NCBI RefSeq assembly: GCF_000275825.1
Contig: NZ_JH719942.1
Span: forward strand, 12,578-75,061
From: Saprospira grandis DSM 2844
Lineage (GTDB): Bacteria > Bacteroidota > Bacteroidia > Chitinophagales > Saprospiraceae
DNA length: 62,484 nucleotides
Reading direction: 5' to 3'
Numbering within the stretch: the stretch's first letter is position 1; the number at the start of each line of letters is the position of its first letter. Shown piece by piece: positions 1-9,240 of this stretch. Made by a program: the position numbers and the translations under genes. Under the pieces are notes generated by a model. The model was given only the letters and a program-made list of their open reading frames with translations. It searched no databases and was not told where the DNA came from.

Positions 1-60
1 CCTATTCTCTATACTTATAAGGTCTTCTGCTAGTGGATCTAAATTTAATGTTGTCGTCAT
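1..60 (-). CDS. Possible 5' end of a leftward gene (partial)
   Basis: An ATG at 60 on the minus strand opens 20 codons without a stop, reading MTTTLNLDPLAEDLISIENR, up to the window edge. The bases just upstream are A/T-rich, which is common before Bacteroidota starts. The fragment is too short to assign a family. It could be chance, since 20 open codons are not rare. Confidence 0.3.
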   Translation of the reverse strand, partial: MTTTLNLDPLAEDLISIENR

Positions 61-129
61 TTTTAACTGTATTTACGCTAAAAAACTGTATGTAGTCATA
101 AAGATTTGTCTACCGTATATTCTACTACA

Positions 130-465
130 TTTTTTGGGGCCTGCCGCCTGCGGCGGCCGGGCCCTTACAGGGCTCGCAGGTCTGCTCGGCCCTGCGCCAG
201 CAAGCTGGCTGGGTCTGCCGCTGCGCGGCCCCCTTGCAGGCCCCTAGGCCGAATGGAAGTTCTGCGCTTCGGCCATCCTTTGATAAAAATTTCAGGCTAG
301 TCAAGGCATTTTTTAAAGGCATAGCCGTAGCTATGGCTGAGAAAAATAACGCAGAATAGCAAGAAATTTTTATCAAAGGATAGAAGTGGCAGGGCTTTCA
401 TTTGGCCTTTGCCTGCGGCGGCTTCGCCGCCTGCTAGCCGTGGCTGCAGGTTGAAACCAGCAGCC
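130..465. repeat. GC-rich mosaic palindromic repeat, copy R1
   Basis: The copy opens with TTTTTTGGGGCCTGCCGCC and carries the family scaffold GCTCGGCCCTGCG then GGTCTG. Its variable hairpins here are CCAGCAAGCTGG and CCGCTGCGCGG. A 19-bp inverted repeat lies inside (275-381). The right part ends in a GCAGGTTGAAACCAGC hairpin. Its first ~50 bases are identical to the copy that begins at 62433 and nearly identical to the one at 32404. No gene is supported in 61-545; small Arg/Ala-rich open frames here are products of the repeat. Confidence 0.85.
275..381. repeat. 19-bp perfect inverted repeat with 69-bp spacer
   Basis: The left arm (275-293, ATCCTTTGATAAAAATTTC) is the exact reverse complement of the right arm (363-381). 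The spacer holds a smaller palindrome, AGCCGTAGCTATGGCT. The arms sit where the GC-rich repeat normally has its CATCCCT segment, so they look like a local variant or insertion in that repeat. The function is unknown. It could be a stem-loop, a terminator-like structure or a miniature mobile element. Confidence 0.7.
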
Positions 466-545
466 AATTTAAGTACAGCAGAGCCCGTTCCTCAGCAACA
501 ATTGGCCTGCAGCTTAAAAAGGAGTAATTGCTAGGTAACAGAGGG

Positions 546-953
546 CTACTTAACATCTAATTTCATATATTCTTTCTTTTCAACCCCATATGGATAAGCA
601 ATATCTTCTAATATTGAATTAGGTTTGATAAAAAGGCAATTCTTAATAACTATGTCGTGTGTAAAATACGCATCAAAAAAGTTTAAATCTCCAGTAAAGA
701 CAGTGTTTTCAAAAACAATGGGTTCATCATTATGTCCTGCAGATTCAAAAATAACATCTCCCACAACACAGTTGGATACTAAAAGCCCTTTTTTAAAAAA
801 ACTTTCATAAAAATTAACCTTACCTATAACCATATTCCTAAAAACAACACGTTCTTTGAATATTAAACAAACGCCTAAAACTGAACTTAATACAGTATTC
901 TCTCTACATATCACATCATTTTCCAGATGATCTAAATTCAACACTTTATTCAT
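546..953 (-). CDS. Small beta-helix/pentapeptide-like protein, putative immunity protein
   Basis: The 135-residue protein has no signal peptide. Its middle part repeats short hydrophobic/aromatic strands ending in N-x-x-F or D-x-x-F, such as VVFRNMVIG, VNFYESFF, IVFENTVFTGDLNFFDAYF and IVIKNCLF. This resembles a right-handed beta-helix of the pentapeptide kind. It starts 12 bp after the stop of the giant Rhs gene and is clearly AT-rich compared with the Rhs body. In polymorphic toxin loci the small cytoplasmic protein directly after the toxin tip is usually the immunity protein, so that role is inferred from position. I do not recognise a specific immunity family. It could instead be an unrelated hypothetical protein. 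Confidence 0.7.
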   Translation of the reverse strand: MNKVLNLDHLENDVICRENTVLSSVLGVCLIFKERVVFRNMVIGKVNFYESFFKKGLLVSNCVVGDVIFESAGHNDEPIVFENTVFTGDLNFFDAYFTHDIVIKNCLFIKPNSILEDIAYPYGVEKKEYMKLDVK

Positions 954-965
954 TTTTCATTATTA

Positions 966-1322
966 CTATTCTAAATAATATGTACCTATAGAAATTTGTC
1001 CATCCTCTTTTTCAATAGCTCTATATCCAATTTTATTTCCATTTATTTCTACACTAAGGTTTATAGCTCCATTAAAACCCTTTTCTCCTTTTCGAGGCAA
1101 AGAGACACTTCCATTATTAATTTTGGACTCTAAATCCATAAGAATTCCACTTTCAACTTCATCCATTGTTAATCCAGTATCTCTTACATCTCCTGAGCGG
1201 TGAGAGCGATTATAACCATGCCCAGACTTAATTTGTACGCTTTTTCCATTATTTAATTTTGTGGTTCTTATCAAGTTTTTCCCTGATCCACTTTTTGTAA
1301 ATGTAAATGGACAAGGCCCACT
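966..1322 (-). other. C-terminal toxin tip of the Rhs protein
   Basis: This is the segment encoding the ~118 residues after the Hint C-terminal His-Asn. It contains SGHGYNRSHRSGDVRDTG, then a helix-like DEVESGILMDLESKI, then two strand-like pieces ending GQISIGTYYLE. A leading His followed by a helix and strands recalls the BECR-type RNase toxin fold (barnase/EndoU/colicin/RelE), but this is a weak analogy and I cannot name a family. Base composition turns AT-rich here relative to the Rhs core, as expected for an exchangeable tip. Confidence 0.55.
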
Positions 1323-4300
1323 ATTATGCACTAAAACTTCTAAATCACTAACATAGTAGGTATGAAAGCCTTCAACTGTAAAATTATAGACCTCAAAAGC
1401 CCCTTCCTCTACAACTATAGAGTCGATAACTTTTTGGCTATGCCCATAAAGATACAAACTATCCCCTGAATTTAGGTTACCTGCTCGCACCCATACAGAA
1501 TTACTATAAAACGGGTGATCTGTTGTTGTTTCTATTTGTTCTCCTGCTATGTATATATGAAGCAGGCTATCTCTTTGATAGTTTGCTAGAGCCGTAACTT
1601 GTTTTAAGTTTTCTACCCTACTGCTATCATTAAAAGCCCATACATAATCCCCTACGGCTATTTCTGAGATATTTTTATACCCTTTTTCTGTTTTTATCAA
1701 GGTTGATCCAGTAAAACAACCACAGGGTATTACTTGTTTTGCCGTAACTACAACCTCATCTATCCAGTTCGCTTTCCGAATCGATTTAGCTGCCCGACCT
1801 ACTTTGGACAAACCACTTACCCCCAATTTTGAAGCCCCTGCAGTTACACCCTCTATTACTAAATCTTTTCCTACTCGTTGTGCAGATTCCTCAAACCGTT
1901 TCCGATCAATTTCATAATTTGTTCCAAAAAACTGATTACTAAAGATCTCAGCTGCAGTTCCATAAATTGTGCCTGCATCCTTAATTGTTTGCATATTGCC
2001 ATCCCAGACCCTAGATACTGTTCCCAAAGGATCTTTTACAGCCTCTTTAAGACCTTCAGCCGTTTCCTTCGCGAATTTAGTCGCTGCGTTACCTATACTT
2101 GCAAAATCTCGTTTTATCTCTGACCACTCTCTCCCCTCCAAATCAATCCCATCAATCACTCGATTCTCCGCAAAAGCATAACAACTATTCCAAGGATACT
2201 CCGGCGCAAGTGGGTCCACAGACAAAAACCTACCAACCCTCGCATCATGGATACGATACTTAAACACCACTCCCATATCAGGATCCTCCTCTTGCCCATT
2301 AAACCCAAAACGATACCCCTCCCCACTCACAAACTTACGCCCAGGCATTTCCCAACCGAATGGGTAGTATAAGTTTGCCGAAGAAACCTGCGCCAGATAA
2401 TAATCTGCTTGTCCCGTTTGGCTGCTGTCTTGACCCAAGGATTTATCACTGACCGTAGCCAGTACGTTGCCTAAGTGGTTGGACAGCTCGTAGCGGCGGC
2501 GGCCCAGCTCTAGTTGATGGTAGCTGCTCGCCACTGGAGCAGCCGAACTTTTAAACAGAAGCAAATCGCCCAAATCATCACCAGGAAGCTCCAAACTTTT
2601 TTGAAACTCCTTTAAGGTCGCTCTTTTTTTCAAGATCCCCAAACAAGCCGATCCATATAAATGCAGCTCCTCCAAGTACAGGCTATCCCCTGCCTCATTC
2701 ACCACATTAGCCAAGCGATCCCGATGCTCATAAACCGCCAGCACATTCCCCTGAGGGTCACGGACATAATACTGTCCCTCCGATCGAATATCCACAGGAC
2801 CATCTACATACAATTTCTTTTTGGCCAAGCGGTTGCCCATGGGGTCGTACTCATATTGCAAGACCGAGGGACCCGCCTTACCCGCCTCAAAATGAACCTC
2901 CTGTACCTTGCCTTGTACGTTCCAAACAATCTCCTCAATCTGCTCCGAGCTATCTCGAACCAAATTGCCAATTTCGTCATAAACATAATTCTGTGAATAC
3001 AAAGCTACGGCCCCATCTTGTCCCGGCTGACTAGTCAAATCGCCTACCGTTGCCGCCCCTGCGCCATCCGTTACATACTGCAATTGGTTGTTATACAACT
3101 GCCCGATAGCTTGGCTAGAAACCTCTGGCAATTGTGCAGGATCAACATCATAAGTATAATGATAGCTTAAATCATCTATCTGATTCCCTCCGGCATAACG
3201 CGATAAACTCAAGATATTGCCATTCGCATCATAACTATATGATGACTGTGCTTCACAATCTCCTATAGCGCATCTTTTTGTCCAATCTGCTCCACCATAA
3301 GAATACCCTTCTGAACTCACAATCCGATGCAACTGATCATACTTATACGCACTAGCATAACTACCTGAACCCATCCCTTCTCGGCCTAGTTGTGGCAAGG
3401 CCGTCTGCATATAAGCGATATTGCCATTAAACAAGCCAGAAACTCCATCTTTCGATAGAATATCTCCTGACATATTACTCCATGCCGCTCCATCTATCAA
3501 AGATGAGCCCCCAATGGGCGTATAAGCCAACTCATTATAGCCCAAGCCATAAGCATACTCATCTCGACTAAACCAGCGATGACGGCCCGTCTCATGACCA
3601 TCCGATCCAGGATCTGTCCAAACCGCATTCTTCACCAAGCCATTCACCCCAATTATCCAGCCCTGCAAGCTATAGCGATAATCAGAGCCCAAGAGCTCTT
3701 CCCCCAACTCCACTCTCGCCAATGGTCCATGCGCATAATAGTAATAACGCGCCTCCTTCTGCCACAAACGACCATCCTCTGAACTATAGGCCAAACGAAG
3801 ACGATTGTCCGCATCATAACTGTACTTATGATAAAAAGCATCCGCTTCCCCGGCCTGATAGGCCACTTCCCGAACATTCCCCGACACTAAATCATAGGCA
3901 TATTCTAGGCTAAAGCCTTTATCTAGATTTTTGACATACTGATAATAGTGAGATACATTCCCTAAAATATCATAGCTATAATAGTTCGCTTGGTATTGGT
4001 TCTCTACCTTTGATACTCGGCCTCGAAGATGCTCCTGATTGATCGGACTACTTGCCAACTCATCATAGCTCGTACGCACCCACTCATCTAAAGTATAACT
4101 ACTTGCAGCAGGAAAACTCAAATCATTCAAATCTGCCGCTAAAAGCGAAGGATCTGTTGGCATTTGGTAATTTTCCAATTGTCCAACCTCAACCACTCTA
4201 CTCAGCTCATCATAACGAGTATAGCTATAATCTACAGCTGCGGCCTGCTTCGCATTTTGAGATAAGCGCAAGCGCTGCTCATCATCATACCAAAAGTTCG

Positions 4301-7300
4301 TTTCCCCTCCATCAGGACTATCCTGCCATAGAATTTGGCCCATACTATTGTACTTGTACTTTGTATGTAACCCTCTGGCAGAATGCTCTGGCTCATCCCC
4401 TAACCATTCCCCATGAGAACCAAAGGAACTAGCCGATAAGGGACGCACCGAAGCGGGCGGTATCGTTTGCACTAAACTCCCCGCCTGATCGTAATAATAT
4501 AAGGTATAATGATATTCCCCCGTCTCATAGCTCACCGAAAAGGACTCCTTAAAAGGATTGTCCCAACAACTGCCTACCTGTGCCCGATAGGCCGTGATCA
4601 TCTCTGCGATCAACTCCTGCTGTGCTTCCCAGGCTTCCTCCATCGCATCTTCAAGCAAAGAGGCTATACAAGAATCTTGTAAATCAGAGAGACTTATCGT
4701 AAAATTACTTAAAGTCGTATCCTCCTTAGGCACAAACACTAAGGAATCAATTATAGTTATTACATCTCCTGGACCATAAAGCCTATTTTCCACTCTAAGT
4801 GTATCGTACAAGGCTCCATGAGCCGTTAAAACCAAATCTTCATAGCTCGCAATAGAACAACTATTTGGATCTACAGGATAAGGGTCTGCCCCTAACAAGC
4901 TCAAGACCGTATCTAAACGAATAAATACACTATCCAAATGTGGCGATTGACCCGACTGATAGTCCTCCAACAAAGCATAACCCAAGGGGTTCCCCGTTCC
5001 ACAAGTCGATAAACAGTTCGCTTCCATATCCAAAGCAATACGATCTAAGATTGCCTGTATCGCTAGATAAGTTGCTCCTGTCGTATCTAAATCACCTAAT
5101 CCACAAGAAAGCAACTCTGTTTCTATTTCCCAACGGCTATAGGCCGCATTTGTGAAACAACCATCAGCACAATTATTACTTATCGCAGCTATAATACTAT
5201 CCTCGATTTCTGTAAAACTCGCAGCCGTATCATAAGGCGGAAAGGCCGTTACTGTAGCTAAACTATCACTATAGTAACTACATTGACTACACTTTTGCTC
5301 TATCTGAAACTTTGCCCCTTGATAATAGGATAAAAAGCTTGACCAGCGGAGTTCCTCTGTCGATCTTGTCTGTATACCAGTCCAACGCAAACTTGGATCT
5401 ATTAGGCTATCCACATAGTTAACCATCAACTGTGGATACAAATAGACACTAGAAGTATAATAGTCCACTAACATCCGCTTCATCTCATCCTCCAAGTAGT
5501 TTGCATCACAACTACTATGGGCTGGAAACACAATCAAAAATGAATCATTCTGAGCAAACTCACTCATTGCTGCTGCTGCGTGATGTATCTTTACTGTAGC
5601 ATTACTGTTCTCGCCTGCCTGCCAAGCATACCAGTCCTTATACAGACTCATTCGTGCATCATAACGCTTACTCGCTAACAAACCTACACAACTTTCATAA
5701 TGACAATACTCCCGATGACGGCTTGTTAATTCTGATAAAATTGTCTCTTGGTACAAACTATCCTTTAGGAGTTGTACCAAAAGAACCACCAAAGAATCTG
5801 TATTATCTGCTTGACTAAAGTCGTAGTATACATCTGCTGTACTGCTTTCCAGACTCAAATTCCCACTATAGTTAATCGTTGTCGAATTGACGACCTCTAT
5901 CGTTAAGGAATTACCCGATAAATCTGCTAAGGTAAAATTAGCTAAGCCTGTAAAATCGACCAAGTCTGCAGCCAACCATGCCGATGCACTCACTGTTGTC
6001 AATTGATCCTCTATTTGAGATAAAATCCCATTACAAACCTCTACTTGGGCCGCTAGTATAGGATTCGTATCTGCCGTATCTGCTGGATTTAGCTCTTCGA
6101 TAAAGTTACACAAACTAGAATCTATCGCTGCTGGACTTACCGTTGGTATCATATTATTATCCTCAAAGAGCGAGGACAAACTATCTAAGGGCATTTCCGC
6201 AGATAACAATCGAAGGCGTTTGTTCACTGTATATTCCCCCATTTCTGTTAAACTCAGATCAAATGACACCCCATGACTGTGTACATTCCCTAGGCCACAA
6301 TTTGTTAAATCTGAAGCCCGGATTGTATCTCGGATTTGATAGCGATTATAGTTCGAGTCTATTACTGTTGTATGTAGCAGCCCTCCTGTCAACGAACTGG
6401 GAATGGGACTAACATAATGTCCATCAGGATCTGTCACCTCTATCTCTAAAGCATAGACGCAGCTCTCACATAGGCTATTTTGGAAACCCGCTAACTCAAA
6501 ATAGCTTGCATCCACCTGATAGTCAAAACTAAAGGTCTGTACCCCCATATCTGTCTTCAACAAAACATGCGTCATTGAGGACTGATTATTGGCCAAGATA
6601 TTGCTCCCCATCATATCTAGTCGTTGGTCATAGCTCTCCTTATGGCTCAACTCTTCCACATTCGTCGGAGCCTCCCCGGCCAAAGCGGTTGCTACTGTTT
6701 GACCCGCCTGATCTACATAGGCTACGGATGCCTGTCCGTTTGCATCTACTGTTACATGCTTTTCATAATGTGTTGCATTCCCCACATTGGACCCAAACAA
6801 TCGACGAAGCTCTGTCGTACTCGCTGATCCATAAAAATAGCGGGTCTCCCGTCCTAAGCCTAACTGATAAGGCCCGCCTACTCCAGACTGCTCTGCTACA
6901 CGGCCCGTCCCATCTCGCTTATAGCGCAACTGACTCATCGGATAGCCCTCTGCATCGGCTATATAAGGAACATAAAGCCCATCAGCTGTCGACCCCAAAT
7001 GAGCCGAAGAATAATAGTAAGAGGCTCCTGAATTCGTTGATAAGGAATCTGCGCCTGTATCTTTGTCGTAATCTGTATAGTTATACGGCTGTCCCTGACT
7101 GTTCTGATTAAAATTTGCCTTAAAAAATAGGTTATTTTCTGCTCCTTGAGTTGGAACAGGTAAGATATTAACCACCGCCTGACCTTCCAAGCTGTAGTCT
7201 GTTTCTCCAACCAAACTCAAATCCGCATCATTCAAATAGGTCACCACCTGACGGGCCCGCATGCTCTCATCAAAATAGGTAATCACCTTCTTTTGCTTAC

Positions 7301-8213
7301 CCGATTCTGCATAAACAGTACTATACTGCCAGTTCTCTTCTGGCTCAAAGGCCTCTGAGGGACTCACAGTCTCTTGCCCAACAACTGACCATGCCCCTTC
7401 TTTTCGCCAACTGTAATTGCTGCCCGTATTTCGAATATAACGACCTATCGGGCGAATCCGATAATAGATCTCGCCAGCAGGATAGCTCAACTCAAAATGA
7501 TAATGCTGTGCTGAAGTCTCTACTCGAATCGCATCTGCAAAAAATTCTGGATCAGTCGGATCTGCGGCTTTTGATATCTCCGCATCCCAAAATACAAGTT
7601 CTACCTCTGCAGACTCCATCCCCGGAAGATAGTCCCAATACAGCTCCAAATAGCTTTCTTTCGCTCCCTGACTCGCATCTGCATTAAAAACATGCTCTCC
7701 TCCTACCGTCAAAGCGGTCGTAGGATCCAAATAATAATAATGCTTCCGTTTCAAGCGCAATTGTAGCTCAATATCCTCTGGGCCAATCCCGCTAATATCA
7801 CTAAGACTGCTCCCATTATAGCTCAGACCCTTTATCTCGATCTCACACTCCCCTAGCTCATGAGGCAACAACACCATAGACTCAAATACGCCTAATTGCT
7901 CTGTATTTGATAAACGCAAAGTATCTATATCTGTCCGTCCATGCCAGCTAAAATACAACACCAACTCCCAATCTGCAGCCCCACTAATGTCCAGTAAATC
8001 CCGTCGGCCATAAACCAAATGAAGCTCCGCTTCCCAGGATATCCGGTGGTCTGCACTTTCACTCAAATTATAATCTGGCGCACGAAGCCCCAGCTTTTTA
8101 CCCACATAAATAGAGTCCGCAGGCGCTGACAACCACAAATCACTATCTCCCGCCCAGCTAAATAGGGGCAAGAACAAACACAATAGGAGGTATAGTACTT
8201 TATTCGTTTTCAT
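966..8213 (-). CDS. Giant secreted Rhs/YD-repeat polymorphic toxin with Hint domain
   Basis: The 2415-residue protein starts with a signal peptide (MKTNKVLYLLLCLFLPLFSWA). Residues ~580-1075 form an unusual Cys-rich stretch lacking YD repeats (CxxC pairs such as CESC, CSQC, CADGC). YD repeats run from ~1230, and the Rhs-associated core closes near 1980-2028 with RVGRFLSVDPLAPEYPWN and DGIDLEG. A linker leads to a pretoxin-type Hint domain (~2164-2297, CFTGSTLIKT at the start and VLVHN at the end). The last ~118 residues are a separate tip. In known Rhs toxins the repeats build a closed shell holding the C-terminal toxin, which self-cleavage releases. It is preceded 6 bp upstream by a LolA-like gene and followed 12 bp downstream by the immunity candidate. 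No T9SS sorting domain is visible. Confidence 0.9.
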   Translation of the reverse strand: MKTNKVLYLLLCLFLPLFSWAGDSDLWLSAPADSIYVGKKLGLRAPDYNLSESADHRISWEAELHLVYGRRDLLDISGAADWELVLYFSWHGRTDIDTLRLSNTEQLGVFESMVLLPHELGECEIEIKGLSYNGSSLSDISGIGPEDIELQLRLKRKHYYYLDPTTALTVGGEHVFNADASQGAKESYLELYWDYLPGMESAEVELVFWDAEISKAADPTDPEFFADAIRVETSAQHYHFELSYPAGEIYYRIRPIGRYIRNTGSNYSWRKEGAWSVVGQETVSPSEAFEPEENWQYSTVYAESGKQKKVITYFDESMRARQVVTYLNDADLSLVGETDYSLEGQAVVNILPVPTQGAENNLFFKANFNQNSQGQPYNYTDYDKDTGADSLSTNSGASYYYSSAHLGSTADGLYVPYIADAEGYPMSQLRYKRDGTGRVAEQSGVGGPYQLGLGRETRYFYGSASTTELRRLFGSNVGNATHYEKHVTVDANGQASVAYVDQAGQTVATALAGEAPTNVEELSHKESYDQRLDMMGSNILANNQSSMTHVLLKTDMGVQTFSFDYQVDASYFELAGFQNSLCESCVYALEIEVTDPDGHYVSPIPSSLTGGLLHTTVIDSNYNRYQIRDTIRASDLTNCGLGNVHSHGVSFDLSLTEMGEYTVNKRLRLLSAEMPLDSLSSLFEDNNMIPTVSPAAIDSSLCNFIEELNPADTADTNPILAAQVEVCNGILSQIEDQLTTVSASAWLAADLVDFTGLANFTLADLSGNSLTIEVVNSTTINYSGNLSLESSTADVYYDFSQADNTDSLVVLLVQLLKDSLYQETILSELTSRHREYCHYESCVGLLASKRYDARMSLYKDWYAWQAGENSNATVKIHHAAAAMSEFAQNDSFLIVFPAHSSCDANYLEDEMKRMLVDYYTSSVYLYPQLMVNYVDSLIDPSLRWTGIQTRSTEELRWSSFLSYYQGAKFQIEQKCSQCSYYSDSLATVTAFPPYDTAASFTEIEDSIIAAISNNCADGCFTNAAYSRWEIETELLSCGLGDLDTTGATYLAIQAILDRIALDMEANCLSTCGTGNPLGYALLEDYQSGQSPHLDSVFIRLDTVLSLLGADPYPVDPNSCSIASYEDLVLTAHGALYDTLRVENRLYGPGDVITIIDSLVFVPKEDTTLSNFTISLSDLQDSCIASLLEDAMEEAWEAQQELIAEMITAYRAQVGSCWDNPFKESFSVSYETGEYHYTLYYYDQAGSLVQTIPPASVRPLSASSFGSHGEWLGDEPEHSARGLHTKYKYNSMGQILWQDSPDGGETNFWYDDEQRLRLSQNAKQAAAVDYSYTRYDELSRVVEVGQLENYQMPTDPSLLAADLNDLSFPAASSYTLDEWVRTSYDELASSPINQEHLRGRVSKVENQYQANYYSYDILGNVSHYYQYVKNLDKGFSLEYAYDLVSGNVREVAYQAGEADAFYHKYSYDADNRLRLAYSSEDGRLWQKEARYYYYAHGPLARVELGEELLGSDYRYSLQGWIIGVNGLVKNAVWTDPGSDGHETGRHRWFSRDEYAYGLGYNELAYTPIGGSSLIDGAAWSNMSGDILSKDGVSGLFNGNIAYMQTALPQLGREGMGSGSYASAYKYDQLHRIVSSEGYSYGGADWTKRCAIGDCEAQSSYSYDANGNILSLSRYAGGNQIDDLSYHYTYDVDPAQLPEVSSQAIGQLYNNQLQYVTDGAGAATVGDLTSQPGQDGAVALYSQNYVYDEIGNLVRDSSEQIEEIVWNVQGKVQEVHFEAGKAGPSVLQYEYDPMGNRLAKKKLYVDGPVDIRSEGQYYVRDPQGNVLAVYEHRDRLANVVNEAGDSLYLEELHLYGSACLGILKKRATLKEFQKSLELPGDDLGDLLLFKSSAAPVASSYHQLELGRRRYELSNHLGNVLATVSDKSLGQDSSQTGQADYYLAQVSSANLYYPFGWEMPGRKFVSGEGYRFGFNGQEEDPDMGVVFKYRIHDARVGRFLSVDPLAPEYPWNSCYAFAENRVIDGIDLEGREWSEIKRDFASIGNAATKFAKETAEGLKEAVKDPLGTVSRVWDGNMQTIKDAGTIYGTAAEIFSNQFFGTNYEIDRKRFEESAQRVGKDLVIEGVTAGASKLGVSGLSKVGRAAKSIRKANWIDEVVVTAKQVIPCGCFTGSTLIKTEKGYKNISEIAVGDYVWAFNDSSRVENLKQVTALANYQRDSLLHIYIAGEQIETTTDHPFYSNSVWVRAGNLNSGDSLYLYGHSQKVIDSIVVEEGAFEVYNFTVEGFHTYYVSDLEVLVHNSGPCPFTFTKSGSGKNLIRTTKLNNGKSVQIKSGHGYNRSHRSGDVRDTGLTMDEVESGILMDLESKINNGSVSLPRKGEKGFNGAINLSVEINGNKIGYRAIEKEDGQISIGTYYLE

Positions 8214-8219
8214 AACAAT

Positions 8220-8909
8220 TTAATGACTTTGCTGATTGATGAGTTTGTAGGTCTTATAGCTACTTACTGGATAGTATTTTCCAGCTCGTTTTTCAATATA
8301 TTGTTTGCGACTAAAATGGCGCTTGGCCTTGGGGGATGTGCTCAAATTCAAAAAGCGCATATCTACCTTTAACAACTGGTCCATTTCTGCTATATATGAT
8401 TCATAAATTACCCTTTGAATAAGCATCTTTTCTGCATCTATATAGAGCTCCATATTTTTCATCAAGTAGCCCTTTTTCATACTTACTTTGTAGTGTTTTA
8501 GCCCTTCTTTTACCCCCAAATACTCTATTTTATCGTATAGGCGCATTGCTTCCTCTACCTTAGAGAGTATTTCATCTTCTTGAGCGGCTGTTGACTCCTG
8601 AAGATTTTGCAGAATAATCACTTTATCTTCCTGATCAACCATAATAGCTTCTTTAGCTGTTTTCAGAAAAATAAATGACCCAAAAGCATAATGCAACAAG
8701 TCTTTTTGTTTATATATAAAACCTTTATTCTGCTCTAAGGGCTTCAACTTAGAGGACTGTAAATCATAGACATACACCTCTATATCGGCAGAAAAATTCA
8801 CTATTTCTGCATAGCGTTTTTCCAAGGCTTCATAATCCTTTTTCAGATCTTGTCCCCATAAGGAGAATTGTAAAACTAGGCCGATAAGGGCAAAAATATA
8901 TTTCATCAT
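8220..8909 (-). CDS. LolA-like secreted protein in the Rhs operon
   Basis: From the chosen start the protein has ~229 residues and begins MMKYIFALIGLVLQFSLWGQ, a clear signal peptide. A start 30 bp upstream is possible, but those codons lie in the GC-rich repeat and would add a non-secretory MGGQAPKKEK leader. The rest alternates short strands (YAEIVNFSADIEVYVYD, KGFIYKQKDLLHYAFGSFIFL, MELYIDAEKMLIQRVIYE), as in the LolA-like half-barrel that carries lipoproteins or lipids in the periplasm. The fold call is by pattern only. It sits between the two giant genes, 6 bp before the Rhs gene, so it may help export or assemble the Rhs product. Confidence 0.7.
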   Translation of the reverse strand: MMKYIFALIGLVLQFSLWGQDLKKDYEALEKRYAEIVNFSADIEVYVYDLQSSKLKPLEQNKGFIYKQKDLLHYAFGSFIFLKTAKEAIMVDQEDKVIILQNLQESTAAQEDEILSKVEEAMRLYDKIEYLGVKEGLKHYKVSMKKGYLMKNMELYIDAEKMLIQRVIYESYIAEMDQLLKVDMRFLNLSTSPKAKRHFSRKQYIEKRAGKYYPVSSYKTYKLINQQSH

Positions 8910-8915
8910 TTTTTC

Positions 8916-9236
8916 TTTTTTTGGGGCTTGCCCGCCCAAAGGGCGGGCCGGGCTGTGTCGCAGCTCGCAGCTTTGCTCGGCCCTGCGTTTTTTTCGCTAC
9001 GCTCAAAAAACTAGGTCTGGCCTGCGGCCACTGCTATCCATCCCTAAGCCGACGGCCCTTCGGGCCTTTTTACTCTAGGTTGAAGCCTACAGCCATGGCC
9101 GAAGGCCAAACGGCCTAGCGATGGTAGGCAGTGCGGCAAAGCCGCAGACCAAGCAAAAACTTGTTTTTTGCGCAGGGCCGAGCGAGCAGCGAGCTGCCAG
9201 ACGTAGCGCCGCAGCTTTGCTGCGGAGGCCCAAAAA
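8916..9236. repeat. GC-rich mosaic palindromic repeat, copy R2 (two inverted arms)
   Basis: It fills the whole gap between the stop of the 2400-residue giant (9241) and the start of the LolA-like gene (8909). The left arm opens TTTTTTGGGGCTTGCCC and the right arm closes GCGGAGGCCCAAAAA, so the two arms face outward. Variable hairpins: T-run/A-run (CGCTACGCTC loop) and GGCCTGCGGCC on the left; GCGGCAAAGCCGC on the right. Confidence 0.85.
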
Positions 9237-9240
9237 TCAC

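Noticed and set aside
106-376. Open frames on both strands rich in Arg, Ala and Pro
   Set aside because: They lie in repeat R1. The same peptide fragments recur at other repeat copies, so they are by-products of the repeat.
130-465. Insertion sequence at the 19-bp inverted repeat
   Set aside because: No transposase and no visible target duplication; the 69-bp spacer is too short to encode one.
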